NCBI GenBank assembly: GCA_019084025.1
Contig: JAHRBI010000004.1
Span: 431,188 to 495,187, forward strand
Length of the DNA stretch: 64,000 nucleotides
Source: Burkholderiaceae bacterium DAT-1
Lineage (GTDB): Bacteria > Pseudomonadota > Gammaproteobacteria > Burkholderiales > Chitinimonadaceae
Direction: 5' to 3'
Notes under the pieces: generated by a model
Told to the model about the DNA's origin: nothing
The model's input: the letters and a program-made list of their open reading frames with translations, nothing else
Database searches by the model: none
Made by a program: the position numbers and the translations under genes
Shown: positions 45,801-54,400 of the stretch, piece by piece
Numbering within the stretch: position 1 is the first letter of the stretch
Layout: every line of letters starts with the position of its first letter

Positions 45801-46408
45801 CATTCATTGCTGATATCGCGGGTAAACACACCGGCCATGATCCAAAGGACAAAAAACGCCAGCACCCCGACATAAACATAAATTAGGGAACGGGTGGTAG
45901 CTGCCAGCAGCATCAGCAGCGACCCGATCATCAGCAGGTTAGGCAGAATAAAGACGCCCATGGCCCACAGATAGGGATGCCATGAAAACGGGCCGACCCG
46001 CGCTGCATCTACCCAGGGCATCTTCACGCCCAGGATCATGCCAAAGATCACCAGTACAAATATGGACGTACAGGCTAGCAAACCCGCTGCAAATCGTCCG
46101 ATCAGGTAGTCACGCTTTTTCATCGGCGTGGCAAAGATCATGTCGGAGATGCCAAATTCGCTGTCGCGTAGCACTGATCCTGAGATGAATACAGTGACGA
46201 TGAACATAGACAGGACGGAGAGTACTGTCATCAAATTGACGATCACGGTGGGCGCGTTACGTTGCACGTTCCCAATCGAGCCACCCACCTGAATGGCATC
46301 ACTACTGGTCGCACCAAAGGCGATCAGCGCGAATATCACGGCCGAGACCCACAGCAGCGGTTGCCGCAACTGGTACTTCAAATCAAATCGGAAAAATTCT
46401 AGCCACAT
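42821..46408 (-). CDS. ABC-2 permease fused to an M1 family aminopeptidase
   Basis: A 1195-residue fusion. ATG 46408 starts MWLEFFRFDLKYQLRQP. The first 600 residues carry about twelve membrane helices in two ABC-2-type sets, each opening with a cytoplasmic helix (SDMIFATPMKKRDY and HEVTDATPLAGW are the coupling stretches). Beyond residue about 620 lies a periplasmic gluzincin domain with the M1 zinc motif HEMAHQWWGHQ and a later Glu ligand in LIESLAQYSALM. The substrate-end GAMEN motif of classical aminopeptidases is not evident. This architecture is a known but poorly studied family. The ATPase is encoded ten bases upstream, so the pair forms an ABC machine with an attached peptidase. Confidence 0.88.
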   Translation of the reverse strand: MWLEFFRFDLKYQLRQPLLWVSAVIFALIAFGATSSDAIQVGGSIGNVQRNAPTVIVNLMTVLSVLSMFIVTVFISGSVLRDSEFGISDMIFATPMKKRDYLIGRFAAGLLACTSIFVLVIFGMILGVKMPWVDAARVGPFSWHPYLWAMGVFILPNLLMIGSLLMLLAATTRSLIYVYVGVLAFFVLWIMAGVFTRDISNEWVAVLLDPFGVRAFARMTRYYTVAEANTTLPALTSFLLYNRVLWMGVSLALFAATVVLFKPQRAGTGKKLFGKARTESVVPEATRTTVIPRITPHTGAFTSFAQCMQILRFDTLSILKSAPFVVMLILAVANFVTSAALSGRVFGTTVYATTSVMLQYLSGSYSFMLVIIVTFFGGELIFKERQAKMHEVTDATPLAGWAPLFAKSLSMGLITLVFLAVGGITAACIQLVKGGAAIEYALYAKHLLIDASGFMLFGLLGIVLQVLTNNRFIGYLVIILVMVIQAVLGFLHFDHNLYNFGAASQHPYSDMNGYGHFLTGWAWFRVYWFAFVFAGLFLANALWVRGVSDDWKSRMSLARQRLRGGTALGLAASVLVIVGSGAWIFYNTNVLNEYVPGDIEMDRKAEYEKKYRQYIDAPLLKVTDVKVNVDIFPETRGAFIRGHYRLENKTSAPIDTLYINYVSDKHVSLNWTAIPAHDVKVHDQQSGFDILKLKQAVAPGAGIDMDFDLRVQPTGFSNRGDNNRIQHNGTFFDNSTYFPQFGYDENGQLQDRNERKKRGLGEPQRMAKLEDVKARNNSLFGASSDFITFDATVSTSADQIALAPGYLKAQWEKDGRRYYHYVMDRPMVNFASFQSARYQVKKGEWHGLPIEIYHDPKHAYNVDRMIYGVQKSLDYFTTQFSPYQHKQVRILEFPSYAEFAQSFANTIPFSEGIGFIADLRDKEDLDYVYYVTAHEMAHQWWGHQEVGAGMQGSTMLIESLAQYSALMVMEKEYGRDHMRRFLKYELDGYLRGRGGEVIEEQPLYRAENQQYIHYRKGSLVFYRLRDEIGEAALNKALRNFLAEYAFKAAPYPTSLDLLRYIRAETPADKQSLITDLFEKITFYDNRITEASAKKLADGKWEVTMKVHTAKLESDGQGKESARTFDEPVDIAVFSRAEGGKEKDETVLFREKRALGGGDHELKVVVKNKPYEVGVDPFNIMIDRVPADNRKVVTIQ

Positions 46409-46418
46409 GTCCGGCTCC

Positions 46419-47309
46419 TTACGCAGCAACGCTGGATTGAGCTGCGGCATGGCGCAGTTGCAGGAAGTAGACGTCTTCCAGATCTGGCTCGATCAGGGTG
46501 AAGCCTTCCTCGGGCTGCGTCTCGGCAAATACATGCAGACGTGGCACACCGGCCACCAGACGGCTGGAGAGCACGGTCATCTTCTCTTGGTATTCGGGCA
46601 GGGCTGTCTTGCTGACCGATTTCTCCCACACCTTGCTTTTCAGTGCATCAATGGCCTGATGGGGTTTACCGGAAACACGCACCTGACCTTTGACGATGAC
46701 TGCCATGTTCGGACACATATCGGTGACATCTTCAACAATATGGGTCGACAGAATAATGACAACTTGCTCGCCGATTTCGGCCAGCAGGTTGAGGAAGCGG
46801 TCACGCTCCTCAGGGTCGAGACCTGCGGTCGGTTCATCCACAATCACCAGCTTCGGATCACCCAGCAGTGCCTGAGCAATGCCGAAGCGTTGGCGCATGC
46901 CGCCGGAGTAGGTGCCCAGTTTGCGATTGCGTGCATCCCACAGATTGGTCTGGCGCAGCAGCCCTTCAACCACTTCCTTGCGCTCGCCGCGTTTGGTCAG
47001 GCCTTTCAGGACAGCGAAGTGATCAAGCAGGTCAAGCGCAGAAACCTTCGGGTAAACACCAAAATCCTGAGGCAGGTAGCCGAGCTGGCGGCGCAGTCCT
47101 TCTTTATCTTTCAGGACATCGAGACCATTAAACGTGATCGAGCCGCTATCCGGCTCCTGCAACGTGGCAATGGTTCGCATCATGGATGATTTGCCTGCAC
47201 CATTCGGTCCCAGCAGGCCAAAAAGCCCATTGGGTATATCCAGATTAATATCGCGTAGCGCATGTACGCCATTGGAATAGGTTTTATTCAACCCTTTAAT
47301 CTGCAGCAT
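46419..47309 (-). CDS. ABC transporter ATP-binding protein
   Basis: A 296-residue ATPase. ATG 47309 has GAGGGGA ahead. Walker A is GPNGAGKSSMM, the Q-loop LGYLPQDFG, the signature YSGGMRQRFGIAQALL, Walker B LVIVDEPTAGLD, and the switch His is in STHIVEDV. The roughly 70-residue C-terminal extension is typical of ABC-2 exporter ATPases. It powers the permease-M1 fusion encoded just downstream. Confidence 0.9.
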   Translation of the reverse strand: MLQIKGLNKTYSNGVHALRDINLDIPNGLFGLLGPNGAGKSSMMRTIATLQEPDSGSITFNGLDVLKDKEGLRRQLGYLPQDFGVYPKVSALDLLDHFAVLKGLTKRGERKEVVEGLLRQTNLWDARNRKLGTYSGGMRQRFGIAQALLGDPKLVIVDEPTAGLDPEERDRFLNLLAEIGEQVVIILSTHIVEDVTDMCPNMAVIVKGQVRVSGKPHQAIDALKSKVWEKSVSKTALPEYQEKMTVLSSRLVAGVPRLHVFAETQPEEGFTLIEPDLEDVYFLQLRHAAAQSSVAA

Positions 47310-47585
47310 CGTGCTTCCCCTCTTCATCCGAGTGAATGATTGTTAGACTTAAATCGGATACTAGATCCGGATAGTCTGTATCATCAGGTGAGCGGGTTTG
47401 GTGTGCAAATATACTGCGATGAACTGCAAGAAACGTGGTTTGAATACCGACAATGCGGGTTCGGGCGTGACAATCGGAATCGATGGGCAAGGCTCAGATC
47501 AGAGCGAGAAAACGGAGCAGGCAGGCTGAAAGGGGGCATGCCTGTCACGAGAACCGGAGAGAACCGGTCTCGCGATTAGACCTCA

Positions 47586-47900
47586 TTAGCCGAGGAACTG
47601 ATTCGGGTAATGTTCGTCGAGCAGCTGACGGCAGTCAACCACACGCAGATCGTTGTCCTTGGCAAAGGACATCAGAAAATTGAACACGCGCGGATCGATC
47701 TTTTCCAACTGCTTGTCGATCGCCACACAGCGGATGTTTTCCATCACCATCGGACGCACATAGGGCGCATACGACAGTTTCTGGTCCATCCCGAAGGTCG
47801 ACAGGATGCCGGACAGGCGCTCGGCCCAGTCAGATGGACGGAATTCCCGTCCGTTCTTGGTCAGGCCCTGGATAATTATTTCGTATGGATTGCAAATCAT
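47586..47900 (-). CDS. DUF3579 family protein
   Basis: A 104-residue protein with the DUF3579 core GLTKNGREFRPSDWAERLSG, FGMDQKLSYAPYVRPMV and VFNFLMSFAKDNDLRVVDCRQLL. The family is found almost only in betaproteobacteria and has no known function. The start ATG 47900 has no clear ribosome site. A small open frame with a perfect one ends 21 bases upstream, so translation may be coupled. Confidence 0.8.
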   Translation of the reverse strand: MICNPYEIIIQGLTKNGREFRPSDWAERLSGILSTFGMDQKLSYAPYVRPMVMENIRCVAIDKQLEKIDPRVFNFLMSFAKDNDLRVVDCRQLLDEHYPNQFLG

Positions 47901-47921
47901 GCGGCTGGCAATTCTGTTCTG

Positions 47922-48035
47922 TTACTTGGGTCTGGCTATTTTATTCAGGCCACAGCAAGGCCGACCGGTAATTTTACTACGAAAAGCATGCTGCGGTGCA
48001 CATTTACTTAAAAAAAGACGAATGTCCAATGTCAT
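47922..48035 (-). CDS. Possible 37-residue leader or small protein upstream of DUF3579
   Basis: The sequence CCAAGGAGGTGAGTT stands directly before ATG (48035), the best Shine-Dalgarno match in the region. The frame encodes a basic 37-residue peptide starting MTLDIRLFLSKCAPQHA and containing GRPCCGLN, and stops 21 bases before the DUF3579 start. A run of seven T follows the sixth codon. No family is recognised. It may be a translated leader that feeds ribosomes to the DUF3579 gene, or a remnant. Confidence 0.4.
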   Translation of the reverse strand: MTLDIRLFLSKCAPQHAFRSKITGRPCCGLNKIARPK

Positions 48036-48198
48036 AACTCACCTCCTTGGCAAGCAAATTGTGCAGGTACTGCGCTGGCAGCAACAGGGAAAGCCGGCGG
48101 ACTCTACCCGGTGCAAACCTTCAGCTATGCTTCATCCCGTTCAATAACAAGCATAGTCGGTAATTTGAATGCCGACAGGACAAGGGACAAGATCAAAC

Positions 48199-50199
48199 AT
48201 GCCCAAACCAACCACACGCATCCTGCTGATCGTTGAAGAGAAGCTGGTGCTTAAAGAATTGTGCAAGGGACTCAATGCCGCCGCCCGTCAGCTGGGCAAT
48301 CCGTTCGGGGTTAACTTCGCAGGCGTCAGCACCGCCGAAGAAGCCATGACCGCGATTCGCGAGGATGGTGACATCCAGGCCGTGATTGTCGACGACAAGC
48401 GTTACACCCTCGCGAATGGAAAAGGCCGCAAGGCGGCACAGGTACAGCAGCTGTCTGCGCTGGATCTGGTGCACACCATCCACGACCTCCGCCCCGAGCT
48501 CGATATCTATGTGATGATCGACCAGAGCAATGAAAATCAGGTGATCGATACCTTGCTGGCCGAAGCCGTTGATGGCTATTTCTGCCGAGAGGAACGCGAT
48601 TACGCCGGCTGGTACCGCATTCTTAATGCGCAACTGCAGGAACGCGCCCGCACGCCGTTCTATGATCGCCTGAAACAATACGTTTTTATGGCCAAGGATG
48701 CCTGGCATACACCGGGCCACTCCTCGGGTGATTCCCTGCGCGGCAGCCCCTGGGCCGAAGATTTCTACGAGTTCATGGGCGAGCACATCTTCAAGGGCGA
48801 CTTGTCGGTATCAGTCCCGATGCTGGATTCGCTCCTGCATCCAACCGGCATCATCGAAGAAGCGCAGCAGGTCGCGGCCAAGGCATTCGGTGCCGAACGT
48901 ACCTTCTTTGCCACCAATGGCACCTCAACCGCCAACAAGGTCATCCTGCAGACGTTGATTGCCCCCGGCGACAAACTGCTGCTCGATCGCAACTGCCACA
49001 AGTCCGTGCATCATGGCGCGGTGATTTCCGGTGCACTGCCGATCTATCTGGATTCCAGCACCAATACCGAATATGGCCTGTTCGGGCCAGTGCCCAAGGC
49101 GACCATCTTCAAGGCGATTGAAGAAAATCCCGATGCCAGCGTCCTGATCCTGACGTCTTGTACCTATGATGGCCTGCGCTACGATCTCGCCCCGATCATC
49201 GAGGCCGCGCACAAGCATGGCATCAAGGTCATCATCGATGAAGCCTGGTTTGGTCACGCACGTTTTCACCCGACATTCCGTCCGACCGCGCTGGAATCCG
49301 GCGCGGATTACGCGACCCAGTCGACGCATAAGGTGATGAGTGCCTTCTCTCAGTCCTCGATGATTCATGTGAATGATCCGGACTTCAACGAGCATGTGTT
49401 CCGCGAGAACTACAATATGCACACCTCCACCAGCCCGCAATACAGCATGATTGCGAGTCTGGACGTAGCGCGCAGCCAGATGAGCATGGAAGGCTACAAG
49501 CTCTTGTCGCGCACACTGGCGCTGGCACAGGAAACCCGTGACCTGATTAACTCCACCGGTGTATTCCGCGTGCTGGAGCTCGAAGATCTGCTGCCGGAAG
49601 AAGTGCGCAACGATGGTGTGAAACTCGATCCCACCAAGATTACCGTCGATATTTCGGCCTCCGGCTACACCGTGGATGATCTGCAGAAGGTGCTGTTCGA
49701 GCGCTTCAATATCCAGATCGAAAAATCGACCTTCAATACCATCACGCTGCTGCTGACCATCGGCACCACCAAGAGCAAGGTGTCGCGCCTGTATGACGCG
49801 CTGATGCGCATTGCCCGCGAACGTCGTGCCGCAGGTCGACTGTACCGCACCCCCAATATCCCGCACTTCACCAGCCTGAAATACCTGCCGCGCGATGCCT
49901 TCTATTGCGAAGGCGAACTGGTGCCGCTGCTGGACGAGGCCGATCAGGTGAACCAAAAGCTGGCTGGCCAGATTTCTGCCGACCAGATCGTCCCGTATCC
50001 GCCCGGTATTCCGGTGCTGGTGCCGGGGCAGGTGATCACGCCGGAGATTATTTCCTATCTGGTGACGCTACTGCGCAGCCAGAAACAAGTCGAGCTGCAC
50101 GGCGTGGTGTTCGATGGCTGGCTGCCCTGTATCCGGATTCTACGAGATGACGAGCAGCAAGTACTGCGGCCGCTGGCGTTGGAGAAGGCTGCAAAGTAG
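48199..50199 (+). CDS. Orn/Lys/Arg decarboxylase, PLP-dependent
   Basis: A 666-residue fold-type I decarboxylase. ATG 48199 is used; a longer start has no support. An N-terminal receiver-like wing domain (1-130: RILLIVEEKLVLKELC, then IQAVIVDDK) precedes the catalytic core with DAWHTPGHSSG, FFATNGTSTANK, the PLP Asp in IIDEAWFGHARFHP and the Schiff-base Lys in QSTHKVMSAFSQ. A C-terminal domain follows. Members produce agmatine, cadaverine or putrescine; the substrate cannot be fixed from sequence, but argF and argG next door favour arginine or ornithine. It stands divergent from DUF3579. Confidence 0.88.
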   Translation: MPKPTTRILLIVEEKLVLKELCKGLNAAARQLGNPFGVNFAGVSTAEEAMTAIREDGDIQAVIVDDKRYTLANGKGRKAAQVQQLSALDLVHTIHDLRPELDIYVMIDQSNENQVIDTLLAEAVDGYFCREERDYAGWYRILNAQLQERARTPFYDRLKQYVFMAKDAWHTPGHSSGDSLRGSPWAEDFYEFMGEHIFKGDLSVSVPMLDSLLHPTGIIEEAQQVAAKAFGAERTFFATNGTSTANKVILQTLIAPGDKLLLDRNCHKSVHHGAVISGALPIYLDSSTNTEYGLFGPVPKATIFKAIEENPDASVLILTSCTYDGLRYDLAPIIEAAHKHGIKVIIDEAWFGHARFHPTFRPTALESGADYATQSTHKVMSAFSQSSMIHVNDPDFNEHVFRENYNMHTSTSPQYSMIASLDVARSQMSMEGYKLLSRTLALAQETRDLINSTGVFRVLELEDLLPEEVRNDGVKLDPTKITVDISASGYTVDDLQKVLFERFNIQIEKSTFNTITLLLTIGTTKSKVSRLYDALMRIARERRAAGRLYRTPNIPHFTSLKYLPRDAFYCEGELVPLLDEADQVNQKLAGQISADQIVPYPPGIPVLVPGQVITPEIISYLVTLLRSQKQVELHGVVFDGWLPCIRILRDDEQQVLRPLALEKAAK

Positions 50200-50223
50200 G
50201 AGGCACGTTTGTCAGGGCTGATT

Positions 50224-50245
50224 CGCCGGGTGGTCTGCCCCGGCG
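50224..50245 (+). terminator. GC-rich hairpin after the decarboxylase gene
   Basis: CGCCGGG (50224-50230) pairs with CCCGGCG (50239-50245) around eight bases. No T-run follows, so it is a weak terminator candidate. Confidence 0.35.
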
Positions 50246-50383
50246 TCAGCCTGCGCGTCCGATTTTAATAATTTGGCGCAAACTTATAAATTTGCGTCCC
50301 AAATCTATAAACTTAGCTTGACCAAATGGTGCAAGCTAGGCGAAGCTCAGGGTTTTCCGTCCCACAACAGTGAGCTTTTCATC

Positions 50384-51304
50384 ATGACAGTGAAGCATTT
50401 CCTTCAGTTCAGCGACTTTACCCGTGACGAGTTCGAACATCTGTTCGCTCGCACCAAAGTACTGAAGGATCGCCACTACCGACGAGAGCTCTATCAGCCG
50501 CTCGTGGGGCGCACACTGGCCATGATCTTCGAAAAGACCTCCACGCGTACCCGCGTGTCCTTCGAAGCAGGCATGAACCAGCTCGGCGGCCATGCCATGT
50601 TCCTGAATTCCAAGGATACCCAGCTAGGGCGTGGCGAGCCGGTTGAAGATGTGGGCCGCGTCATTGGCCGCATGTGCGATATCGTCATGATCCGCACCTT
50701 CGAGCAGCATATTGTCGATACCTTCGCCAAATATTCGCGCGCGCCGGTGATCAATGGCCTGACCAATGAATATCACCCGTGCCAGATTCTGGCTGATATC
50801 TTTACCTACATCGAACATCGCGGTTCGATTGAGGGCAAGACCGTGGCGTGGATCGGTGACTCCAACAATATCTCGCACACCTGGGCGCAAGCCGCAAAAA
50901 TCTTCAATTTCAAGCTGCATCTGGCCTCGCCCAAGGGCTATGAGATGAAGTTTGCCCCGAACGAGCAGCTTGGTTCCGAACATTTTGTGCAGATGCATGA
51001 TCCGCGCGAAGCGGCGGAAGGCGCGGATATTGTCTCGACCGACGTCTGTGTATCGATGGGCTTCGAGCGTGAATCGCTGCAGCGCCGTGTGGATTTCCTG
51101 AATTACAAGGTCAGTCAGGACATCATGAAGCTGGCCGACAAGGATGCGGTGTTCATGCACTGTCTGCCGGCGCATCGAGGCGAGGAAGTGGATCCGGATG
51201 TGCTGGATGGTCCGCAATCCATCGTCTGGGATGAGGCCGAAAACCGCATGCATGCCCAGAAAGCACTGATCGAATACCTGCTGCTTGGCCGCGTCAACGA
51301 TTGA
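50384..51304 (+). CDS. argF: Ornithine carbamoyltransferase
   Basis: A 306-residue cytoplasmic enzyme joining carbamoyl phosphate to ornithine to make citrulline. ATG 50384 begins MTVKHFLQFSDFTRDE; a longer frame upstream runs through the promoter region. The carbamoyl-phosphate motif EKTSTRTRVSFE, HPCQILAD and ornithine-site MHCLPAHRGEEV are intact. An inverted repeat CGCAAA..TTTGCG lies 100 bases upstream (50277-50296) but is not a typical ARG box. argG follows 81 bp downstream. Confidence 0.95.
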   Translation: MTVKHFLQFSDFTRDEFEHLFARTKVLKDRHYRRELYQPLVGRTLAMIFEKTSTRTRVSFEAGMNQLGGHAMFLNSKDTQLGRGEPVEDVGRVIGRMCDIVMIRTFEQHIVDTFAKYSRAPVINGLTNEYHPCQILADIFTYIEHRGSIEGKTVAWIGDSNNISHTWAQAAKIFNFKLHLASPKGYEMKFAPNEQLGSEHFVQMHDPREAAEGADIVSTDVCVSMGFERESLQRRVDFLNYKVSQDIMKLADKDAVFMHCLPAHRGEEVDPDVLDGPQSIVWDEAENRMHAQKALIEYLLLGRVND

Positions 51305-51385
51305 TTGACCTCGCTTAATACTCCGTACTTTTAATCGTGAGAGGCTGGTGAAGCGTCCCGCCTCTCAATGCATGGGAAAACTCAA

Positions 51386-52603
51386 ATGTCAGATATCAAG
51401 AAAGTTGTGCTTGCCTACTCCGGTGGTCTCGATACTTCGGTGATTCTCAAATGGCTGCAGGATACCTATCAGTGCGAAGTGGTGACCTTCACTGCCGATA
51501 TCGGCCAGGGTGAAGAGCTGGAACCTGCACGCCAGAAGGCACTGAAGTTCGGCATCAAGCCGGAAAACATCTACATCGACGATCTGCGCGAAGAGTTCGT
51601 GCGCGATTTCGTGTTCCCGATGTTCCGTGCCAATACCGTGTACGAAGGCGAATACCTGCTGGGTACCTCCATTGCCCGCCCGCTGATTGCCAAGCGCCAG
51701 ATTGAAATCGCCAACGCCACCGGCGCCGATGCTGTGAGTCATGGCGCCACCGGCAAGGGAAATGATCAGGTACGTTTCGAGCTGGGTTATTACGCACTGA
51801 AGCCGGGCGTGAAGGTGATTGCACCGTGGCGTGAGTGGGATCTGCTCAGCCGCGAAAAACTGCTGGCCTATGCCGAAGCGGCCGGTATTGCCATCGACAT
51901 GAAGCACAAGCAGGGTGGGGCGCCGTACTCCATGGATGCCAACCTGCTGCACATCAGCTTCGAAGGCCGCCATCTGGAAGATCCGAAGGCAGAAGCCGAA
52001 GAAGGCATGTGGCGCTGGACCGTGAGCCCGGAGGCCGCACCCGATGCACCGGAATACATCGACCTGGAATTCAAGAGCGGTGATCTGGTTTCCATCAATG
52101 GCATCGCCATGAAACCGCACGAATTACTGGCACGTCTGAACGAACTGGGTGGCAAGCATGGCATCGGCCGTCTGGATCTGGTGGAAAACCGCTATGTCGG
52201 CATGAAGAGCCGTGGCTGCTATGAAACCCCGGGCGGCACGATTCTGCTGCGCGCGCATCGCGCCATTGAATCCATCACGCTCGATCGTGAGGTGGCACAT
52301 CTGAAGGATGAACTGATGCCGCGCTACGCCAAGCTGATCTACACCGGCTACTGGTGGAGCCCGGAGCGTCGCGCCCTGCAGGCACTGATCGACTACTCGC
52401 AAACCTATGTAAATGGCTGGGTACGTATCAAACTGTACAAGGGCAATGTCACCGTGGTGTCACGTGATTCCGGTGATACCCTGTTCGATCAGACCATCGC
52501 GACATTTGACGATGATGGCGGTGCATACAACCAGAAGGACGCAGAAGGCTTCATCAAGCTGAATGCCCTGCGGATGCGGATTGCGGCGCGCAAGGGGCGT
52601 TGA
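51386..52603 (+). CDS. argG: Argininosuccinate synthase
   Basis: A 405-residue ATP-dependent ligase of citrulline and aspartate. ATG 51386 begins [19 protein letters not shown], whose SGGLDTS is the pyrophosphate-binding loop. [13 protein letters not shown] and [22 protein letters not shown] are further diagnostic stretches. It acts directly after argF in arginine synthesis and is likely co-transcribed with it. A strong terminator follows. Confidence 0.96.
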   Translation: MSDIKKVVLAYSGGLDTSVILKWLQDTYQCEVVTFTADIGQGEELEPARQKALKFGIKPENIYIDDLREEFVRDFVFPMFRANTVYEGEYLLGTSIARPLIAKRQIEIANATGADAVSHGATGKGNDQVRFELGYYALKPGVKVIAPWREWDLLSREKLLAYAEAAGIAIDMKHKQGGAPYSMDANLLHISFEGRHLEDPKAEAEEGMWRWTVSPEAAPDAPEYIDLEFKSGDLVSINGIAMKPHELLARLNELGGKHGIGRLDLVENRYVGMKSRGCYETPGGTILLRAHRAIESITLDREVAHLKDELMPRYAKLIYTGYWWSPERRALQALIDYSQTYVNGWVRIKLYKGNVTVVSRDSGDTLFDQTIATFDDDGGAYNQKDAEGFIKLNALRMRIAARKGR

Positions 52604-52625
52604 TTCGCTGCCTCGTAAAAATGGG

Positions 52626-52652
52626 AAACCCGGCTTCACAGCCGGGTTTTTT
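52626..52652 (+). terminator. Terminator of argF-argG
   Basis: AAACCCGGCT (52626-52635) and AGCCGGGTTT (52640-52649) form a 10-bp stem with a TCAC loop and a T-run of six. It is a textbook intrinsic terminator, 23 bases after the argG stop. Confidence 0.88.
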
Positions 52653-52709
52653 CATACGCAATTTGTCCGCTAACGAATCACCTAGTGGACAATACCAGAG
52701 GTGAGCAGC

Positions 52710-53507
52710 CTAGTGACCGCCGCTTCCCTCATACTTCTCTTCCAGCTTGCTCACACCCCACGCCATCATCAACGTGAGTACCAGATAGCTCGCGGCAATG
52801 GCCAGATAGGGCTCCCAGAAACGGGAATAGGCACCCGCAGCTGTTCGCGCTGCATAGACCATCTCGCTCAGGCCAATCGCGGATACCAGCGACGAATCCT
52901 TGAGTAGCATGATGGCTTCGTTGCCTAAAGGCGGCAGCATGCGGCGAAAGGCCTGCGGGACGATGATATGGCGCATGGTTTGCCAGTAGTTCAGCCCCAG
53001 CGAACGTGCAGCCTCAGTCTGACCCTTGTGAATGGACTGAATGCCTGCGCGGAAGATTTCTGTGATGTAGGCACCGGCATTCAGTGTCAGAGCCAACAGG
53101 CCGGACATAAATGCCCCATAATCCTGACGCAGTGTACGTGCCAGATCTCCAGAAATTAGCAGCCCGTCAGCTGGGTGAACCAGCATGGGGAGCGCCGCAA
53201 AATGAATCAGCAGAATCTGAACGAATAGTGGAGTGCCACGGAAAAAAGTAACGTAGGCAGCAACTGGCCAGCGCACGCCAAAGCGCACGATATGCTTCCA
53301 CTTTCCATGACGCACGTCAGCTACGCGGCCCAAGCCGGCAGCGAGTCCGATCAAGGTACCCAGGATCACAGCAATGGCTGTAATCTTGATGGTCATCCAG
53401 GCACCTTGCAGAAAGAGCTCGCGATACTCCCAGATAATATCCAAACGTACATTGGCCAGGGCAGGGATGGCATCCTGCGCCGACTTCCAGAAACTCAGAA
53501 AATCCAT
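52710..53507 (-). CDS. Polar amino acid ABC transporter permease (HisM/GlnP type)
   Basis: A 265-residue inner-membrane protein. The first helix is near 35-60 (GAWMTIKITAIAVILGTLIGL). The family signature YVTFFRGTPLFVQILL is followed by GAYITEIFRAGIQSIHKGQTEAARSLGL, the EAA loop that docks on the ATPase. Five helices are visible. It lies 18 bp after the binding-protein gene and is co-transcribed with it. No ATPase gene is in this operon. Confidence 0.9.
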   Translation of the reverse strand: MDFLSFWKSAQDAIPALANVRLDIIWEYRELFLQGAWMTIKITAIAVILGTLIGLAAGLGRVADVRHGKWKHIVRFGVRWPVAAYVTFFRGTPLFVQILLIHFAALPMLVHPADGLLISGDLARTLRQDYGAFMSGLLALTLNAGAYITEIFRAGIQSIHKGQTEAARSLGLNYWQTMRHIIVPQAFRRMLPPLGNEAIMLLKDSSLVSAIGLSEMVYAARTAAGAYSRFWEPYLAIAASYLVLTLMMAWGVSKLEEKYEGSGGH

Positions 53508-53525
53508 CCAGCTAGCCTCTGATCC

Positions 53526-54308
53526 TTACTTCGCCACGGTAAAGTAGCGCGCATAAATCTGATCGTAGGTGCCATCAGTCTTGATTTTACGCAGACCTGC
53601 GTTAATGCGTTCAAGCACGGCTTGGTTTCCCTTTTTGACCGCGAAGCCATAGAACTCTTTGTTGAAAGATGCGTCATCGACCAGTTTCAATTTGGCATCA
53701 GCATTGTTCTTTAGGAAGTTGATCACCACGCCGTTATCGGCAATCACCGCATCTACGCCGCCGTTTTGCAATTCCTTCAGTGCCAGCGGCGTGCTCTCGA
53801 AGCGGATGATATCGCCGCTGGTTTTGCCTAGTGTCTGCTGTGCCACCTCATCGCCGGTTGTACCGGTCTGAACACCGACCTTCTTTCCTTTTAGATCGGA
53901 CACTTTGGTGAGTGGGTTATTTGCATTCACCACAATCAATTGTTGAGCTTCAAAGTATGGCTCGGAGAAATCCATGGTTTGTTTACGAGCCTCAGTGATC
54001 GTCACCGCAGAAGCCACAATGTCACGATCGCCCGATGCCAGTGTCGCAAAAATGCCTTCCCACGGTGTATTGACGAATTCGACCCTGACTCCACCTTTTT
54101 CAGCGGCAGCCTTTAAAACATCAACATCAAATCCCACTACGCTGCGATCTTCCGCTTGGGATTCAAAAGGCGCATAAGCCGCATCGCTAGCAACTTTCAG
54201 TACCTGACTGGCGCTAGCTTGCTCCTGCCCAGCGTCTTTCTTGCCACAGGCACTGAGTGCGATGGCAAGGACGGTTGCAGAAAGAACAAGGCGACGGCGT
54301 GCATTCAT
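53526..54308 (-). CDS. Amino acid ABC transporter substrate-binding lipoprotein
   Basis: A 260-residue family-3 solute-binding protein. ATG 54308 gives a signal sequence ending in the lipobox LSAC, so it is tethered in the periplasm. Typical segments are ASDAAYAPFE, VVGFDVDVLKAAAEK, DIVASAVTITEARKQTMDFSEPYF, KKVGVQTGTTGDE and the final DGTYDQIYARYF. The pattern fits glutamine, histidine or arginine binders; the ligand is uncertain. First gene of a two-gene importer operon. Confidence 0.9.
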   Translation of the reverse strand: MNARRRLVLSATVLAIALSACGKKDAGQEQASASQVLKVASDAAYAPFESQAEDRSVVGFDVDVLKAAAEKGGVRVEFVNTPWEGIFATLASGDRDIVASAVTITEARKQTMDFSEPYFEAQQLIVVNANNPLTKVSDLKGKKVGVQTGTTGDEVAQQTLGKTSGDIIRFESTPLALKELQNGGVDAVIADNGVVINFLKNNADAKLKLVDDASFNKEFYGFAVKKGNQAVLERINAGLRKIKTDGTYDQIYARYFTVAK

Positions 54309-54400
54309 CTGGTTGGATCCCAAAAGCTAGAAAAATTGGAGGCGTCGACTATACCGCGATGATGCGGTACAGGCAAAAGCCAATCATGAGGGTGTTGCGG

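Noticed and set aside
47548..47572. Hairpin CGAGAACCGG/CCGGTCTCG after the DUF3579 gene
   Set aside because: It has a bulge and no T-run, so it is too weak to call a terminator.
48925..49956. A 343-codon frame opposite the decarboxylase
   Set aside because: It is antisense to a gene with intact PLP motifs, and its composition is that of a mirror frame.
50277..50296. Possible ARG box upstream of argF
   Set aside because: The dyad CGCAAA..TTTGCG does not match the TGAAT/ATTCA half-sites of ArgR.
52710..54308. Complete amino acid ABC importer
   Set aside because: Only the binding protein and permease are present; no ATPase gene is adjacent, so the call is limited to these two.
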